DNA of 64,000 nt from Anodontia alba (GCA_964016985.1 OZ024828.1:32193129-32257128), one strand, 5' to 3'. Positions 8,420 through 18,136 are shown, numbered from the stretch's first letter. Made by a program: numbers and translations. The notes: generated by a model from the sequence alone, not told the origin.

Positions 8420-11400
8420 ATGGATAAAAAATCAATTATTCAGTGGAACTGTCGAGGACTAAAAGCAAATTATAACGAAATTTTAATTTTAACAACACTA
8501 CTTTCTCCGACTGTCTTTTGTCTCCAGGAAACCTTTTTAAAGAATACAGATAATATTAATTTTAAAAATTATAGTTTATATAATCATATCGCAACTGAAA
8601 ATCAGAAAGCCTCAGGAGGTTCATCTATCCTTGTAAAATCAAATGTTCCTCATAGACAGATAGATATAAATAGTAATTTACAAGCTGTTGCTGTAAATGT
8701 CACTCTGTCTAAATCCATAACAATTTGTTCTCTATATCTCCCTCCACACTGTAAATTTTCCAAACACGATTTAGAAAATCTTATAAACCAGTTACCTCGT
8801 CCTTATTTATTATTAGGTGACTTTAATAGTCACAGCAAACTATGGGGTTGTCTGGATACAAGTGACAAAGGAGAAATAATAGAAAATTTTATTGCAGAAA
8901 ATGATCTATGTTTATTTAACGATAAACAACCAACTTATCTTCATTCTCCTACAAGAAATTATTTTGCTTTAGGTTTGTCTATATGCTCTCCAAATATTTA
9001 CTTAGATTTTGATTGGTCAGTTTTAGATGACCTTCATGGGAGCGATCATTTTCCAATTAAAATTGAAGAAATTGAATCGACAAATGAAGACCATCATTCC
9101 CGATGGAATTTGAATAAAGCAAACTGGGAGAATTTTATAGAGCTATGTAATGAAAAATTAAATCCTGAAATGTTTAAAACAGCAGATGATATACAAGCTT
9201 TTACTGATACATTAATTCATGTAGCCGAAAAATGTATTCCAAAGTCCTCGACACGTTCAAAAAGAAATAGACCTTGGTTTAATAAAGATGTTAAAAATTC
9301 AATAAATAAAAGAAAATCTGCCTTACGAAAGTTCAATAGGCAGCCAACAAAAGAAAATCTAATCCATGCCAAACAAATGCGAGCTAAAGCTCGCAAGACA
9401 ATAAAAACGGCTAAAAGAACATCTTGGCAGCAATACGTCTCCAAACTTAATTCTAGAACTCCAGCAAAGAAAATATGGGACATGATTCGAAAAATTACTG
9501 GCAAAAATAAAAATAACAAACAGGTCCATATTAAATCAAATGGAAATATATGCTCAACGACTAAAGATATTTCCAATGCACTAGGAGAGAATTTTCAGAA
9601 AAACTCTTCTAGTGCAAACTATTCCGAAACCTTTCAAAACATAAAACAGGAACGAGAGAAAGAGCATCTAAATTTTACGTCACTAAATCATGAAAAATAT
9701 AATGTTCCATTCACAGCTTCAGAATTATTAGATGCTCTTCATAAATCTCATGATACAGCTGCTGGTCCTGATGACATTCATTATCAAATTCTTAAACATT
9801 TACCCGATAACGCTTTAAAAACTTTATTAAATATTTTAAATGATATTTGGATCACTGGAAAATTTCCAAAAGACTGGAGTAAAGCAACGATTATACCTAT
9901 ACCAAAACCAAATAAAGATCATACTGAAGCTACTAACTACAGACCTATTGCTTTGACAAGTTGTTTATGTAAAACAATGGAGAGAATGATTAATGATAGA
10001 CTGGTTTGGTTCTTGGAATCAAATCAGCTTATAACAAAATATCAAGCTGGATTCAGAAAAAATAACTGTACAAACGATCATTTGATCCGTTTGGAATCCT
10101 TTATTCGTGATGCCTTTATTAAAAAAGAACATGTCGTAGCTGTATTTTTTGATCTTGAAAAAGCTTACGATACTACATGGAAACATGGCATCATGAAAGA
10201 TTTACATAAATTAGGCCTTAAAGGCCGATTACCACTTTTTATTCAAAATTTTTTATCAGATCGAACATTTAATGTTCGAATAGGTAATACGTTATCGGAC
10301 ATATTTAAACAAGAACAAGGTGTACCACAGGGAAGCATTTTATCACCTACCTTGTTTGGCATTAAAATTAACGATATTGTTAAATGTGTGAAAGACCTTG
10401 ATTGTTCACTTTTTGTTGACGATTTTGGAATATTTATTAGATCGAAAAATATGGAAACCATTGAATTCAAACTACAACGATGTTTAAACAATATAGAAGA
10501 TTGGGCAACAGAAAATGGTTTCAAATTTTCAAAAACAAAAACTCAATGCGTTCATTTTTGTCAGATACGTCAGCTACATTTAGATCCTCATCTCACCATA
10601 TACGGTAGTCCAATTCCAGTCGTCAGTGAAGCAAAATTCCTGGGTCTTTTGTTCGATAACAAATTATCTTTTATACCACACATCAAAGCTTTAAAAGCTA
10701 AATGTTTAAAAGCTCTTGATATTCTTAAAGTTCTCTCCAGTTCCGACTGGGGAGGAGATCGTACTGTTCTTTTAAATCTCTATAGATCTTTAATTAGATC
10801 TAAACTGGATTATGGATCCATAGTTTATGGATCCGCTAGAAAATCTTATTTGAAATCTTTGGATACTATTCATCACCAAGGTTTACGTCTGGCTCTAGGG
10901 GCTTTTCGTACTTCCCCCGTCGAAAGTTTATACGCTGAATCAAATGAACCATCATTGTATATAAGAAGAGAGAAATTGTCTCTTCAATATGTTACTAAAT
11001 TAGCCGCCAATCCACGTAATTCAGCTCATAATTGTGTTTTTAACCCTAAATATGAAAGATTTTACAATAATAAACCAACAGCTATTAAACCCCTTGGCCT
11101 GAGAATACAACCGTTACTTGAAGAGGCCAATATCAATATTAAAAATGTTCAGCATTTTTCTTTTCCATCAAAAGAGCCATGGACGTTAAACCCTCCAAAG
11201 ATTATTTTAGACCTTCATAAAAATAAAAAAACAGAAGTCGAGTCGCATATTTTTAAGAATGAATTTTTAGAAATCAAATCAAATTATAAACATTACCTGT
11301 CAATTTATACAGATGGTTCGAAACAAGATGAGAAAGTTGCTTGTTCTGTTATTAGTCCAAATTTTACTGACAGTATCAGATTACCTGATAATAGCTCCAT

Positions 11401-12091
11401 TTTTACCGCCGAAGCAAAGGCAATTGATATTGCACTTTACCATATCAGAGATCAGTCTGAAAAACAGTTTATCATTTATTCAGATTCTCTTTCCGTATTA
11501 AAATCTCTTAAAGATTTACACCATAGAAACCCATTAATTCAGCAAATTCTTAAAAAATATTATTATCGTTCCGCTTCAAAAGAAATTGTATTTTGTTGGC
11601 TTCCCAGCCACGTTAATATTCGTGGAAATGAATTAGCAGATTCAGAAGCCAAATCTGCATTATCCTTAGTAATAACCAATTTCAAAATTCCTCACTCCGA
11701 CTTTAAATCAAACGTCTGTCAATACATCAACAACAAATGTCAGTCTGTTTGGGAAACACAAACTTATAATAAATTAAATGAAATCAAACCAAATTTTAAC
11801 AGCAAATGCACATTCTCTAATCTCAGCAGAAAAGAACAGACAAAAATCACGAGATGTAGACTTGGACACACTAGAATTACTCATTCTTATATTTTAAACA
11901 ATGAACAAGCTCCATTCTGCATTCCTTGTAACGAACCTTTTACGGTCAAACATTTTCTTGTCACTTGTGCTGAATTTAATTATATTCGCACAAAGTATTT
12001 TAATGTAAAAAATATAAAGGAACTTTTTAATATGCCAACTCAAAAAATACTCGATTTTCTGAAAGAGATCGGACTTTTTAACAAAATATGA
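8420..12091 (+). CDS. ORF2 (endonuclease, reverse transcriptase, RNase H) of insert 1
   Basis: 1,223 codons, the replication enzyme for target-primed reverse transcription. Domains in order: APE-like endonuclease (residues about 1-225; WNCRGL 9-14, Glu37, GDFN near 135, GSDHFPI with His210); reverse transcriptase (about 480-760; NYRPIALTS, FFDLEKAYD, QGVPQGSILSP, and catalytic FVDD at 665-668); RNase H (about 955-1085; YTDGSK with Asp965, FTAEAKAI, IYSDSLSVL, GNELADSEAK); and a C-terminal C-C-H-C finger (PFCIPCNEPFTVKHFLVTC). RNase H separates it from most Jockey elements and points to the I/Nimb group. Residue 185 is Gly in ALGLS where copy H has Asp (ALDLS), a position usually acidic in this endonuclease family, so nicking may be impaired. 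Otherwise full length. Confidence 0.9.
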   Translation: MDKKSIIQWNCRGLKANYNEILILTTLLSPTVFCLQETFLKNTDNINFKNYSLYNHIATENQKASGGSSILVKSNVPHRQIDINSNLQAVAVNVTLSKSITICSLYLPPHCKFSKHDLENLINQLPRPYLLLGDFNSHSKLWGCLDTSDKGEIIENFIAENDLCLFNDKQPTYLHSPTRNYFALGLSICSPNIYLDFDWSVLDDLHGSDHFPIKIEEIESTNEDHHSRWNLNKANWENFIELCNEKLNPEMFKTADDIQAFTDTLIHVAEKCIPKSSTRSKRNRPWFNKDVKNSINKRKSALRKFNRQPTKENLIHAKQMRAKARKTIKTAKRTSWQQYVSKLNSRTPAKKIWDMIRKITGKNKNNKQVHIKSNGNICSTTKDISNALGENFQKNSSSANYSETFQNIKQEREKEHLNFTSLNHEKYNVPFTASELLDALHKSHDTAAGPDDIHYQILKHLPDNALKTLLNILNDIWITGKFPKDWSKATIIPIPKPNKDHTEATNYRPIALTSCLCKTMERMINDRLVWFLESNQLITKYQAGFRKNNCTNDHLIRLESFIRDAFIKKEHVVAVFFDLEKAYDTTWKHGIMKDLHKLGLKGRLPLFIQNFLSDRTFNVRIGNTLSDIFKQEQGVPQGSILSPTLFGIKINDIVKCVKDLDCSLFVDDFGIFIRSKNMETIEFKLQRCLNNIEDWATENGFKFSKTKTQCVHFCQIRQLHLDPHLTIYGSPIPVVSEAKFLGLLFDNKLSFIPHIKALKAKCLKALDILKVLSSSDWGGDRTVLLNLYRSLIRSKLDYGSIVYGSARKSYLKSLDTIHHQGLRLALGAFRTSPVESLYAESNEPSLYIRREKLSLQYVTKLAANPRNSAHNCVFNPKYERFYNNKPTAIKPLGLRIQPLLEEANINIKNVQHFSFPSKEPWTLNPPKIILDLHKNKKTEVESHIFKNEFLEIKSNYKHYLSIYTDGSKQDEKVACSVISPNFTDSIRLPDNSSIFTAEAKAIDIALYHIRDQSEKQFIIYSDSLSVLKSLKDLHHRNPLIQQILKKYYYRSASKEIVFCWLPSHVNIRGNELADSEAKSALSLVITNFKIPHSDFKSNVCQYINNKCQSVWETQTYNKLNEIKPNFNSKCTFSNLSRKEQTKITRCRLGHTRITHSYILNNEQAPFCIPCNEPFTVKHFLVTCAEFNYIRTKYFNVKNIKELFNMPTQKILDFLKEIGLFNKI

Positions 12092-12207
12092 TCTGTATTT
12101 GAATAACATAAAATCATTGATACTTTATCTTTTTAAAATGAACTCATCAATCCTAGATATTTTTAATTTCTCATTAAATAAAATCATCATATAATATACA
12201 TCTTATT

Positions 12208-12240
12208 AGACGCTATATGCCCTTTTAGGGTTGAGCGTCT
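12208..12240 (+). promoter_or_regulatory. 3' UTR stem-loop next to the ATCC tail (insert 1)
   Basis: AGACGCT pairs with AGCGTCT, and inside it CCC-TTTTA-GGG forms a second stem. The structure lies 11 bp before the tail and recurs at 14137-14169 and 19537-19569. In H (17169-17201) one pair is lost (AGACACT). Probable recognition site for the element's reverse transcriptase (inference). Confidence 0.65.
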
Positions 12241-12251
12241 ATAAACAAAAT

Positions 12252-12263
12252 ATCCATCCATCC
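12252..12263 (+). repeat. (ATCC)3 tail of insert 1
   Basis: Three units, the last merging with the TCCA of the target-site duplication. Confidence 0.85.
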
Positions 12264-12273
12264 ACACTGTAAA
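12261..12273 (+). repeat. Target-site duplication of insert 1, right copy
   Basis: TCCACACTGTAAA; copy H resumes here. Confidence 0.9.
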
Positions 12274-12767
12274 TTTTCTAAACACGATTTAGAAAATCTT
12301 ATAAACCAGTTACCTCATCCTTATTTATTATTAGGTGACTTTAATGGTCACAGCAAACTATGGGGTTGTCTGGATACAAATGACAAAGGAGAAATAATAG
12401 AAAATTTTATTGCAGAAAATGATTTATGTTTATTTAACGATAAACAACCAACTTATCTTCATTCTCCTACAAGAAATTATTTTGCTTTAGATTTGTCTAT
12501 ATGCTCTCCAAATATTTACTTAGATTTTGATTGGTCAGTTTTAGATGACCTTCATGGGAGCGATCATTTTCCAATTAAAATTGAAGAAATTGAATCGACA
12601 AATGAAGACCATCATTCCCGATCGAATTTCAATAAAGCAAACTGGGAGAATTTTATGGAGCTATGTAATGAAAAATTAAATCCTGAAATGTTTAAAACAG
12701 CAGATGATATACAAGCTTTTACTGATACATTAATTCATGTAGCCGAAAAATGTATTCCAAAGTCCTC
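12265..12767 (+). pseudogene. ORF2 of copy H, second piece (rest of endonuclease)
   Basis: Continues the endonuclease from HCKFSKHDLENL through LLGDFNGHSKLWG, ALDLSICSP and LHGSDHFPI to IPKSS. All expected acidic and His residues are present here, including the Asp that insert 1 has lost. The frame runs straight into insert 2 at 12768 without a stop, so a composite ORF (to 14019) joins this endonuclease part to the C-terminal part of insert 2. Confidence 0.85.
12756..12767 (+). repeat. Target-site duplication of insert 2, left copy
   Basis: TCCAAAGTCCTC, repeated at 14198-14209. Confidence 0.9.
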
Positions 12768-14019
12768 AAAATCTTATTTGAAATCTTTGGATACTATTCA
12801 TCACCAAGGTTTACGTCTGGCTCTAGGGGCTTTTCGTACTTCCCCCGTCGAAAGTTTATACGCTGAATCAAATGAACCATCATTGTATATAAGAAGAGAG
12901 AAATTGTCTCTTCAATATGCTATTAAATTAGCCGCCAATCCACGTAATTCAGCTCATGATTGTGTTTTTAACCCTAAATATGAAAGATTTTACAATAATA
13001 AACCAACAGCTATTAAACCCCTTGGCCTGAGAATACAACCGTTACTTGAAGAGGCCAATATCAATATTAAAAATGTTCAGCATTTTTCTTTTCCATCAAA
13101 AGAGCCATGGACGTTAAACCCTCCAAAGATTATTTTAGACCTTCATAAAAATAAAAAAACAGAAGTCGAGTCGCATATTTTTAAGAATGAATTTTTAGAA
13201 ATCAAATCAAATTATAAACATTACCTGTCAATTTATACAGATGGTTCGAAACAAGATGAGAAAGTTGCTTGTTCTGTTATTAGTCCAAATTTTACTGACA
13301 GTATCAGATTACCTGATAATAGCTCCATTTTTACCGCCGAAGCCAAGGCAATTGATATTGCACTTTACCATATCAGAGATCAGTCTGAAAAACAGTTTAT
13401 CATTTATTCAGATTCTCTTTCTGTATTAAAATCTCTTAAAGATTTACACCATAGAAACCCATTAATTCAGCAAATTCTTAAAAAATATTATTATCTTTCC
13501 GCTTCAAAAGAAATTGTATTTTGTTGGCTTCCCAGCCACGTAAATATTCTTGGAAATGAATTAGCAGATTCAGAAGCCAAATCTGCATTATCCTTAGTAA
13601 TAACCAATTTCAAAATTCCTCACTCCGACTTTAAATCAAACGTCTGTCAATACATCAACAACAAATGTCAGTCTGTTTGGGAAACACAAACTTATAATAA
13701 ATTAAATGAAATCAAACCAAATTTTAACAGCAAATGCACATTCTCTAATCTCAGCAGAAAAGAACAAACAAAAATCACGAGATGTAGACTTGGACACACT
13801 AGAATTACTCATTCTTATATTTTAAACAATGAACAAGCTCCATTCTGCATTCCTTGTAACGAACCTTTTACGGTCAAACATTTTCTTGTCACTTGTGCTG
13901 AATTTAATTATATTCGCACAAAGTATTTTAATGTAAAAAATATAAAGGAACTTTTTAATATGCCAACTCAAAAAATACTCGATTTTCTGAAAGAGATCGG
14001 ACTTTTTAATAAAATATGA
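12768..14019 (+). pseudogene. C-terminal part of ORF2 in insert 2 (RNase H and zinc finger)
   Basis: Codes for KSYLKSLDTIHHQGL through the RNase H motifs YTDGSKQDE, FTAEAKAI and YSDSLSVLK to the stop at 14019. One change is notable: HVNILGNELAD in place of HVNIRGNELAD. It has no start of its own but is open and in frame with the preceding endonuclease piece of H. Confidence 0.8.
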
Positions 14020-14136
14020 TCTGTATTTTAATAACATAAAATCATTGATACTTTATCTTTCTTAAAATGAACTCATCAATCCTAGATATTTTTAATTTCT
14101 CATTAAATAAAATCATCATATAATATTCATCTTATT

Positions 14137-14169
14137 AGACGCTATATGCCCTTTTAGGGTTGAGCGTCT
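14137..14169 (+). promoter_or_regulatory. 3' UTR stem-loop of insert 2
   Basis: Same AGACGCT/AGCGTCT stem as in insert 1, 11 bp before the tail. Confidence 0.65.
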
Positions 14170-14180
14170 ATAAACAAAAT

Positions 14181-14200
14181 ATCCATCCATCCATCCATCC
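14181..14200 (+). repeat. (ATCC)5 tail of insert 2
   Basis: Five units, followed directly by AAAGTCCTC of copy H. Confidence 0.85.
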
Positions 14201-16000
14201 AAAGTCCTCGACACGTTCAAAAAGAAATAGACCTTGGTTTAATAAAGATGTTAAAAATTCAATAAATAAAAGAAAATCTGCCTTACGAAAGTTCAATAGG
14301 CAGCCAACAAAAGAAAATCTAATCCATGCCAAACAAATGCGAGCAAAAGCTCGCAAGACAATAAAAACGGCTAAAAGAACATCTTGGCAGCAATACGTCT
14401 CCAAACTTAATTCTAGAACTCCAGCAAAGAAAATATGGGACATGATTAGAAAAATTACTGGCAAAAATAAAAATAACAAGCATGTCCATATTAAATCAAA
14501 TGGAAATATATGCTCAACGACTAAAGATATTTCCAATGCACTAGGAGAGAATTTTCAGAAAAACTCTTCTAGTGCAAATTATTCCGAAACCTTTCAAAAC
14601 ATAAAACAGGAACAAGAGAAAGAGCATCTAAATTTTACGTCACTAAATCATGAAAAATATAATGTACCATTCACAGCTTCAGAATTATCAGATGCTCTTA
14701 ATAAATCTCACGATACAGCTGCTGGTCCTGATGACATCCATTATCAAATTCTTAAACATTTACCCGATAACGCTTTAAAAACTTTATTAAATATTTTAAA
14801 TGATATTTGGATCACTGGAAAATTTCCAAAAGACTGGAGTAAAGCAACGATTATACCTATACCAAAACCAAATAAAGATCATACTGAAGCTACTAACTAT
14901 AGACCTATTGCTTTGACAAGTTGTTTGTGTAAAACAATGGAGAGAATGATTAATGTTAGACTGGTTTGGTTCTTAGAATCAAACCAGCTTATAACAAAAT
15001 ATCAAGCTGGATTCAGAAACAATAACTGTACAAACGATCATTTGATTCGTTTGGAATCCTTTATTCGTGATGCCTTTGTAAAAAAAGAACATGTCGTAGC
15101 TGTATTTTTTGATCTTGAAAAAGCTTACGATACTACATGGAAACATGGCATCATGAAAGATTTACATAAATTAGGCCTTAAAGGCCGATTACCACTTTTT
15201 ATTCAAAATTTTTTATCAGATCGAACATTTAATGTTCGAATAGGTAATACGTTATCGGACATATTTAAACAAGAACAAGGTGTACCACAGGGAAGCATTT
15301 TATCACCTACCTTGTTTGGCATTAAAATTAACGATATTGTTAAATGTGTGAAAGACCTTGATTGTTCACTTTTTGTTGACGATTTTGGAATATTTATTAG
15401 ATCGAAAAATATGGAAACCATTGAATTCAAACTACAACGATGTTTAAACAATATAGAAGATTGGGCAACAGAAAATGGTTTCAAATTTTCAAAAACAAAA
15501 ACTCAATGCGTTCATTTTTGTCAGATACGTCAGCTACATTTAGCTCCTCATCTTACCATATACGGTAGTCCAATTCCAGTCGTCAGTGAAGCAAAATTCC
15601 TGGGTCTTTTGTTCGATAACAAATTATCTTTTATACCACGCATCAAAGCTTTAAAAGCTAAATGTCTTAAAGCACTTGATATTCTTAAAGTTCTCCCCAG
15701 TTCCGACTGGGGAGGAGATCGTACAGTTCTTTTAAATCTTTATAGATCTTTAATTCGATCTAAACTGGATTATGGATCCATAGTTTATGGATCCGCTAGA
15801 AAATCTCATTTGAAATCTTTGGATACTATTCATCACCAAGGTTTACGTCTGGCTCTAGGGGCTTTTCGTACTTCCCCCGTCGAAAGTTTATACGCTGAAT
15901 CGAATGAACCGTCATTGTATATAAGAAGAGAGAAATTGTCTCTACAATATGTTACTAAATTAGCCGCCAATCCACGTAATTCAGCCTATGATTGTGTTTT
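14201..16000 (+). pseudogene. ORF2 of copy H, third piece (reverse transcriptase)
   Basis: Resumes at KSSTRSKRNRPWFNKD and carries the whole reverse transcriptase: NYRPIALTS, FFDLEKAYD, QGVPQGSILSP and FVDD. Reading frame is lost near 15996-16000, where one T of a T-run present in insert 1 is missing (GTGTTTTAATCC against GTGTTTTTAACCC). The apparent extension to 16061 is out of frame. The apparent start at 14160 lies inside the ATCC tail of insert 2 and is an artefact. Confidence 0.85.
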
Positions 16001-17050
16001 AATCCTAAATATGAAAGATTTTACAACAACAAACCAACGGCTATTAAACCCCTTGGCCTGAGAATACAACCGTTACTTGAAGAGGCCAATATCAATATTA
16101 AAAATGTTCAGCATTTTTCTTTTCCATCAAAAGAGCCATGGACGTTAAACCCTCCAAAGATTATTTTAGACCTTCATAAAAATAAAAAAACAGAAGTCGA
16201 GTCGCATATTTTTAAGAATGAATTTTTAGAAATGAAATCAAATTATAAACATTACCTGTCAATTTATACAGATGGTTCGAAACAAGATGAGAAAGTTGCT
16301 TGTTCTGTTATTAGTCCAAATTTTACTGACAGTATCAGGTTACCTGATAATAGCTCCATATTTACCGCCGAAGCCAAGGCAATTGATATTGCACTTTACC
16401 ATATCAGAGATCAGTCTGAAAAACAGTTTATCATCTATTCAGATTCTCTTTCTGTATTAAAATCTCTTAAAGATTTACACCATAGAAACCCATTAATTCA
16501 GCAAATTCTTAAAAAATATTATTATCTTTCCGCTTCAAAAGAAATTGTATTTTGTTGGCTTCCCAGCCACGTTAATATTCGTGGAAATGAATTAGCAGAT
16601 TCAGAAGCCAAATCTGCATTATCCTTAGTAATAACCAATTTCAAAATTCCTCACTCCGACTTTAAATCAAACGTCTGTCAATACATCAAAAACAAATGTC
16701 AGTCTGTTTGGGAAACACAAACTTATAATAAATTAAATGAAATCAAACCAAATTTTAACAGCAAATGCACATTCTCTAATCTCAGCAGAAAAGAACAAAC
16801 AAAAATCACGAGATGTAGACTTGGACACACTAGAATTACTCATTCTTATATTTTAAACAATGAACAAGCTCCATTCTGCATGCCTTGTAATGAACCTTTC
16901 ACAGTCAAACATTTTCTTATCACTTGTGCTGAATTTAATCACGTTCGCACAAAGTATTTTAATATAAAATCTATAAAGGAACTTTTTGATAGGCCAACTC
17001 AGAAAATACTCGACTTTCTTAAAGAGATCGGACTTTTTAATAAAATATGA
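16001..17050 (+). pseudogene. ORF2 of copy H, last piece after the frameshift (RNase H, finger)
   Basis: From NPKYERFYNNKPT to the stop at 17050, about 349 codons. RNase H motifs (YTDGSK, AEAKAI, YSDSLSV, NELADSEAK) and the terminal CMPCNEPFTVKHFLITC finger are intact. The C-terminal 40 residues differ more from insert 1 than the rest (HVRTKYFNIKSIKELFDRP), as expected for an older copy. Confidence 0.85.
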
Positions 17051-17212
17051 TCAGTATTTTTAATCACTGAAAATCATTGATACTTTATCTCTTTGAAATA
17101 AACACATCAATCCTAGATATTTTTAAATTTTTCATTAAATAAAATCATCATATAACATAAAACTTATTAGACACTATATGCCCTTTTAGGGTTGAGCGTC
17201 TATAAACAAAAT

Positions 17213-17240
17213 ATCCATCCATCCATCCATCCATCCATCC
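17213..17240 (+). repeat. (ATCC)7 tail of copy H
   Basis: Seven units, merging with TCC of the target-site duplication. Confidence 0.9.
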
Positions 17241-17252
17241 GCTGATTCAAGA
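17238..17252 (+). repeat. Target-site duplication of H, right copy
   Basis: TCCGCTGATTCAAGA, identical to 3656-3670. Confidence 0.9.
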
Positions 17253-17507
17253 AGGGCAGTTGTCAGTTTCTGGCGAAAGAATGTGCACAATACTGGTTAA
17301 CAGCTTAGAGGACTAAGCCTGCCCAATAAACGTGTGGTTAGGTAAACTGACCTCGCTCGACATGACCCCATTGGGTTGACTGGGCCGTAAAACCTCAACA
17401 CACCCACCCACACCCTGCCCAGTAAACGTGTGATTAGGTAAACTGACCGCGCTCGACATGACCCCTTTGGGTTGACTGGGCCGTAAAACCTCAACACAAA
17501 CAAAAAA
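17253..17507 (+). mobile_element. tRNA-derived SINE, copy 1, right fragment with duplicated 3' end
   Basis: Continues from AGGGCAGTTGTCAGTTTC through CTTAGAGGACTAAGC to CCGTAAAACCTCAACAC. The last 80-90 bp occur twice (about 17308-17398 and 17413-17499), each with GTAAACTGACC, GCTCGACATGACCCC and GGGTTGACTGGGCCG. It matches 58880-59055 on the minus strand and 20500-20650. Confidence 0.8.
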
Positions 17508-17543
17508 CTGCGTTGTTCGTGTCTGAGTTACATATGTACATTG

Positions 17544-18136
17544 TACAGTTGAACATCAGTAGCCCGAACACCGATAGCTCGTTTACCATGGCTGATTCGA
17601 TCTTATTTTTTAGTCCCTATGAAATTCTTCCGAGAGCTCAAGAAAACAAATATTTAAGGAAATTTTCTTATTTTATCATGAAATTGTATGTTGTGTGTAC
17701 TCATTAGAATCGCCTCGTCAACATACTATTTTTGTATAGAAGATCGAAAGTCCTTCCCTGCAATAGTATAGAAGATCGAAAGGCCATCCCTCCATTATCG
17801 CCACTGACTTCTTGACCTGGCACTATACATGTAATTTTCAGTCCCTACAAAATTCTTCCAATAGCTCAAGAAAACAAATATTTAGGGATTTTGTCTTATT
17901 TTATCATGGAATTGTATGTTGTGTGTACTCATTAGAATCGCCTCATCGAGGCGATTCTAATGAGTACATTCAACATACAATCGTTGTGTAGAAAAAAATC
18001 GAAAAGATTTCCCAAAATTATCGCTTTTTGCTTCCTGACCTGGCGCCATGATTAACTCTCAGTGGCTCGAACTACCCATGTCTCGAACAAGTTTCCATGG
18101 TCCCAAAGATGTTCGAACCATAGATATTCGACTGTA
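17544..18136 (+). mobile_element. pogo-like non-autonomous element (TA-flanked) with nested duplication
   Basis: Starts TACAGTTGAACATCAGTAGC and ends ATATTCGACTGTA. TA duplications and ACAGTNGAA ends with TCGAA/CTCG subterminal motifs are typical of pogo/Tigger (Tc1-mariner) derivatives. The segment from AGTCCCTATGAAATTCTTCC to ACTCATTAGAATCGCC occurs twice (about 17611-17715 and 17842-17942). The second is followed by a palindrome GAATCGCCTC-ATC-GAGGCGATTC. A relative is at 51701-52515. Confidence 0.65.

Larger units (their letters stand above)
5820..12260 (+). mobile_element. I/Nimb-type retrotransposon, insert 1 (near full-length, 6.4 kb)
   Basis: The longest copy: a 5' leader (5820-7093), intact ORF1 (7094-8386), intact ORF2 (8420-12091), a 3' UTR of about 160 bp, and three ATCC units from 12252. 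It is inserted in ORF2 of copy H with a 13-bp duplication. Its first 787 bp, starting GC-rich (TGTCCCGTGCTGGTCCCGGG), have no counterpart in H. Both reading frames are open, so it is a candidate for a recently active copy, although the endonuclease has a Gly where copy H has Asp (see ORF2). Confidence 0.85.
12768..14200 (+). mobile_element. I/Nimb-type retrotransposon, insert 2 (5'-truncated, 1.4 kb)
   Basis: Begins AAAATCTTATTTGAAATC, equivalent to 10840 of insert 1 (after the RT core), and runs through RNase H, the C-terminal finger, the 3' UTR and five ATCC units. 5' truncation is the usual outcome of target-primed reverse transcription. Its 3' UTR is of the same subtype as the solo copy at 18832-19596. 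It sits in copy H with a 12-bp duplication. Confidence 0.88.
3671..17240 (+). mobile_element. I/Nimb-type non-LTR retrotransposon, host copy H (split into three pieces)
   Basis: H is one element broken by two later insertions of its own family. Its pieces are 3671-5819 (5' UTR, ORF1, start of ORF2), 12265-12767 (endonuclease part) and 14201-17240 (reverse transcriptase to tail). Breakpoints are exact: each insertion duplicated 12-13 bp of H. The outer borders carry a 15-bp target-site duplication in a SINE. H starts at the base equivalent to 6607 of insert 1, so it lacks the 5' 787 bp of that copy. It ends in seven ATCC units (17213-17240). ORF2 also has a one-base frameshift near 15996-16000. 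ORF1 plus endonuclease-RT-RNase H in ORF2 and a simple-repeat tail fit the I superfamily; assignment to Nimb is tentative. Confidence 0.85.

Noticed and set aside
9217..9576. Minus-strand ORFs opposite ORF1 and ORF2 (also 10243-10524 and 14168-14536)
   Set aside because: They are shadows of the retrotransposon coding frames, with low-complexity hydrophobic content and no independent support.
14160..14200. ATG-like start of a long ORF at 14160
   Set aside because: It lies in the 3' end and ATCC tail of insert 2; the true reading frame is copy H ORF2 resumed after the insertion.
12265..14200. A single internally deleted retrotransposon copy
   Set aside because: The apparent deletion endpoint is repeated exactly where the next copy starts, and the right part has its own tail. 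Nested insertion with a 12-bp duplication explains it better.
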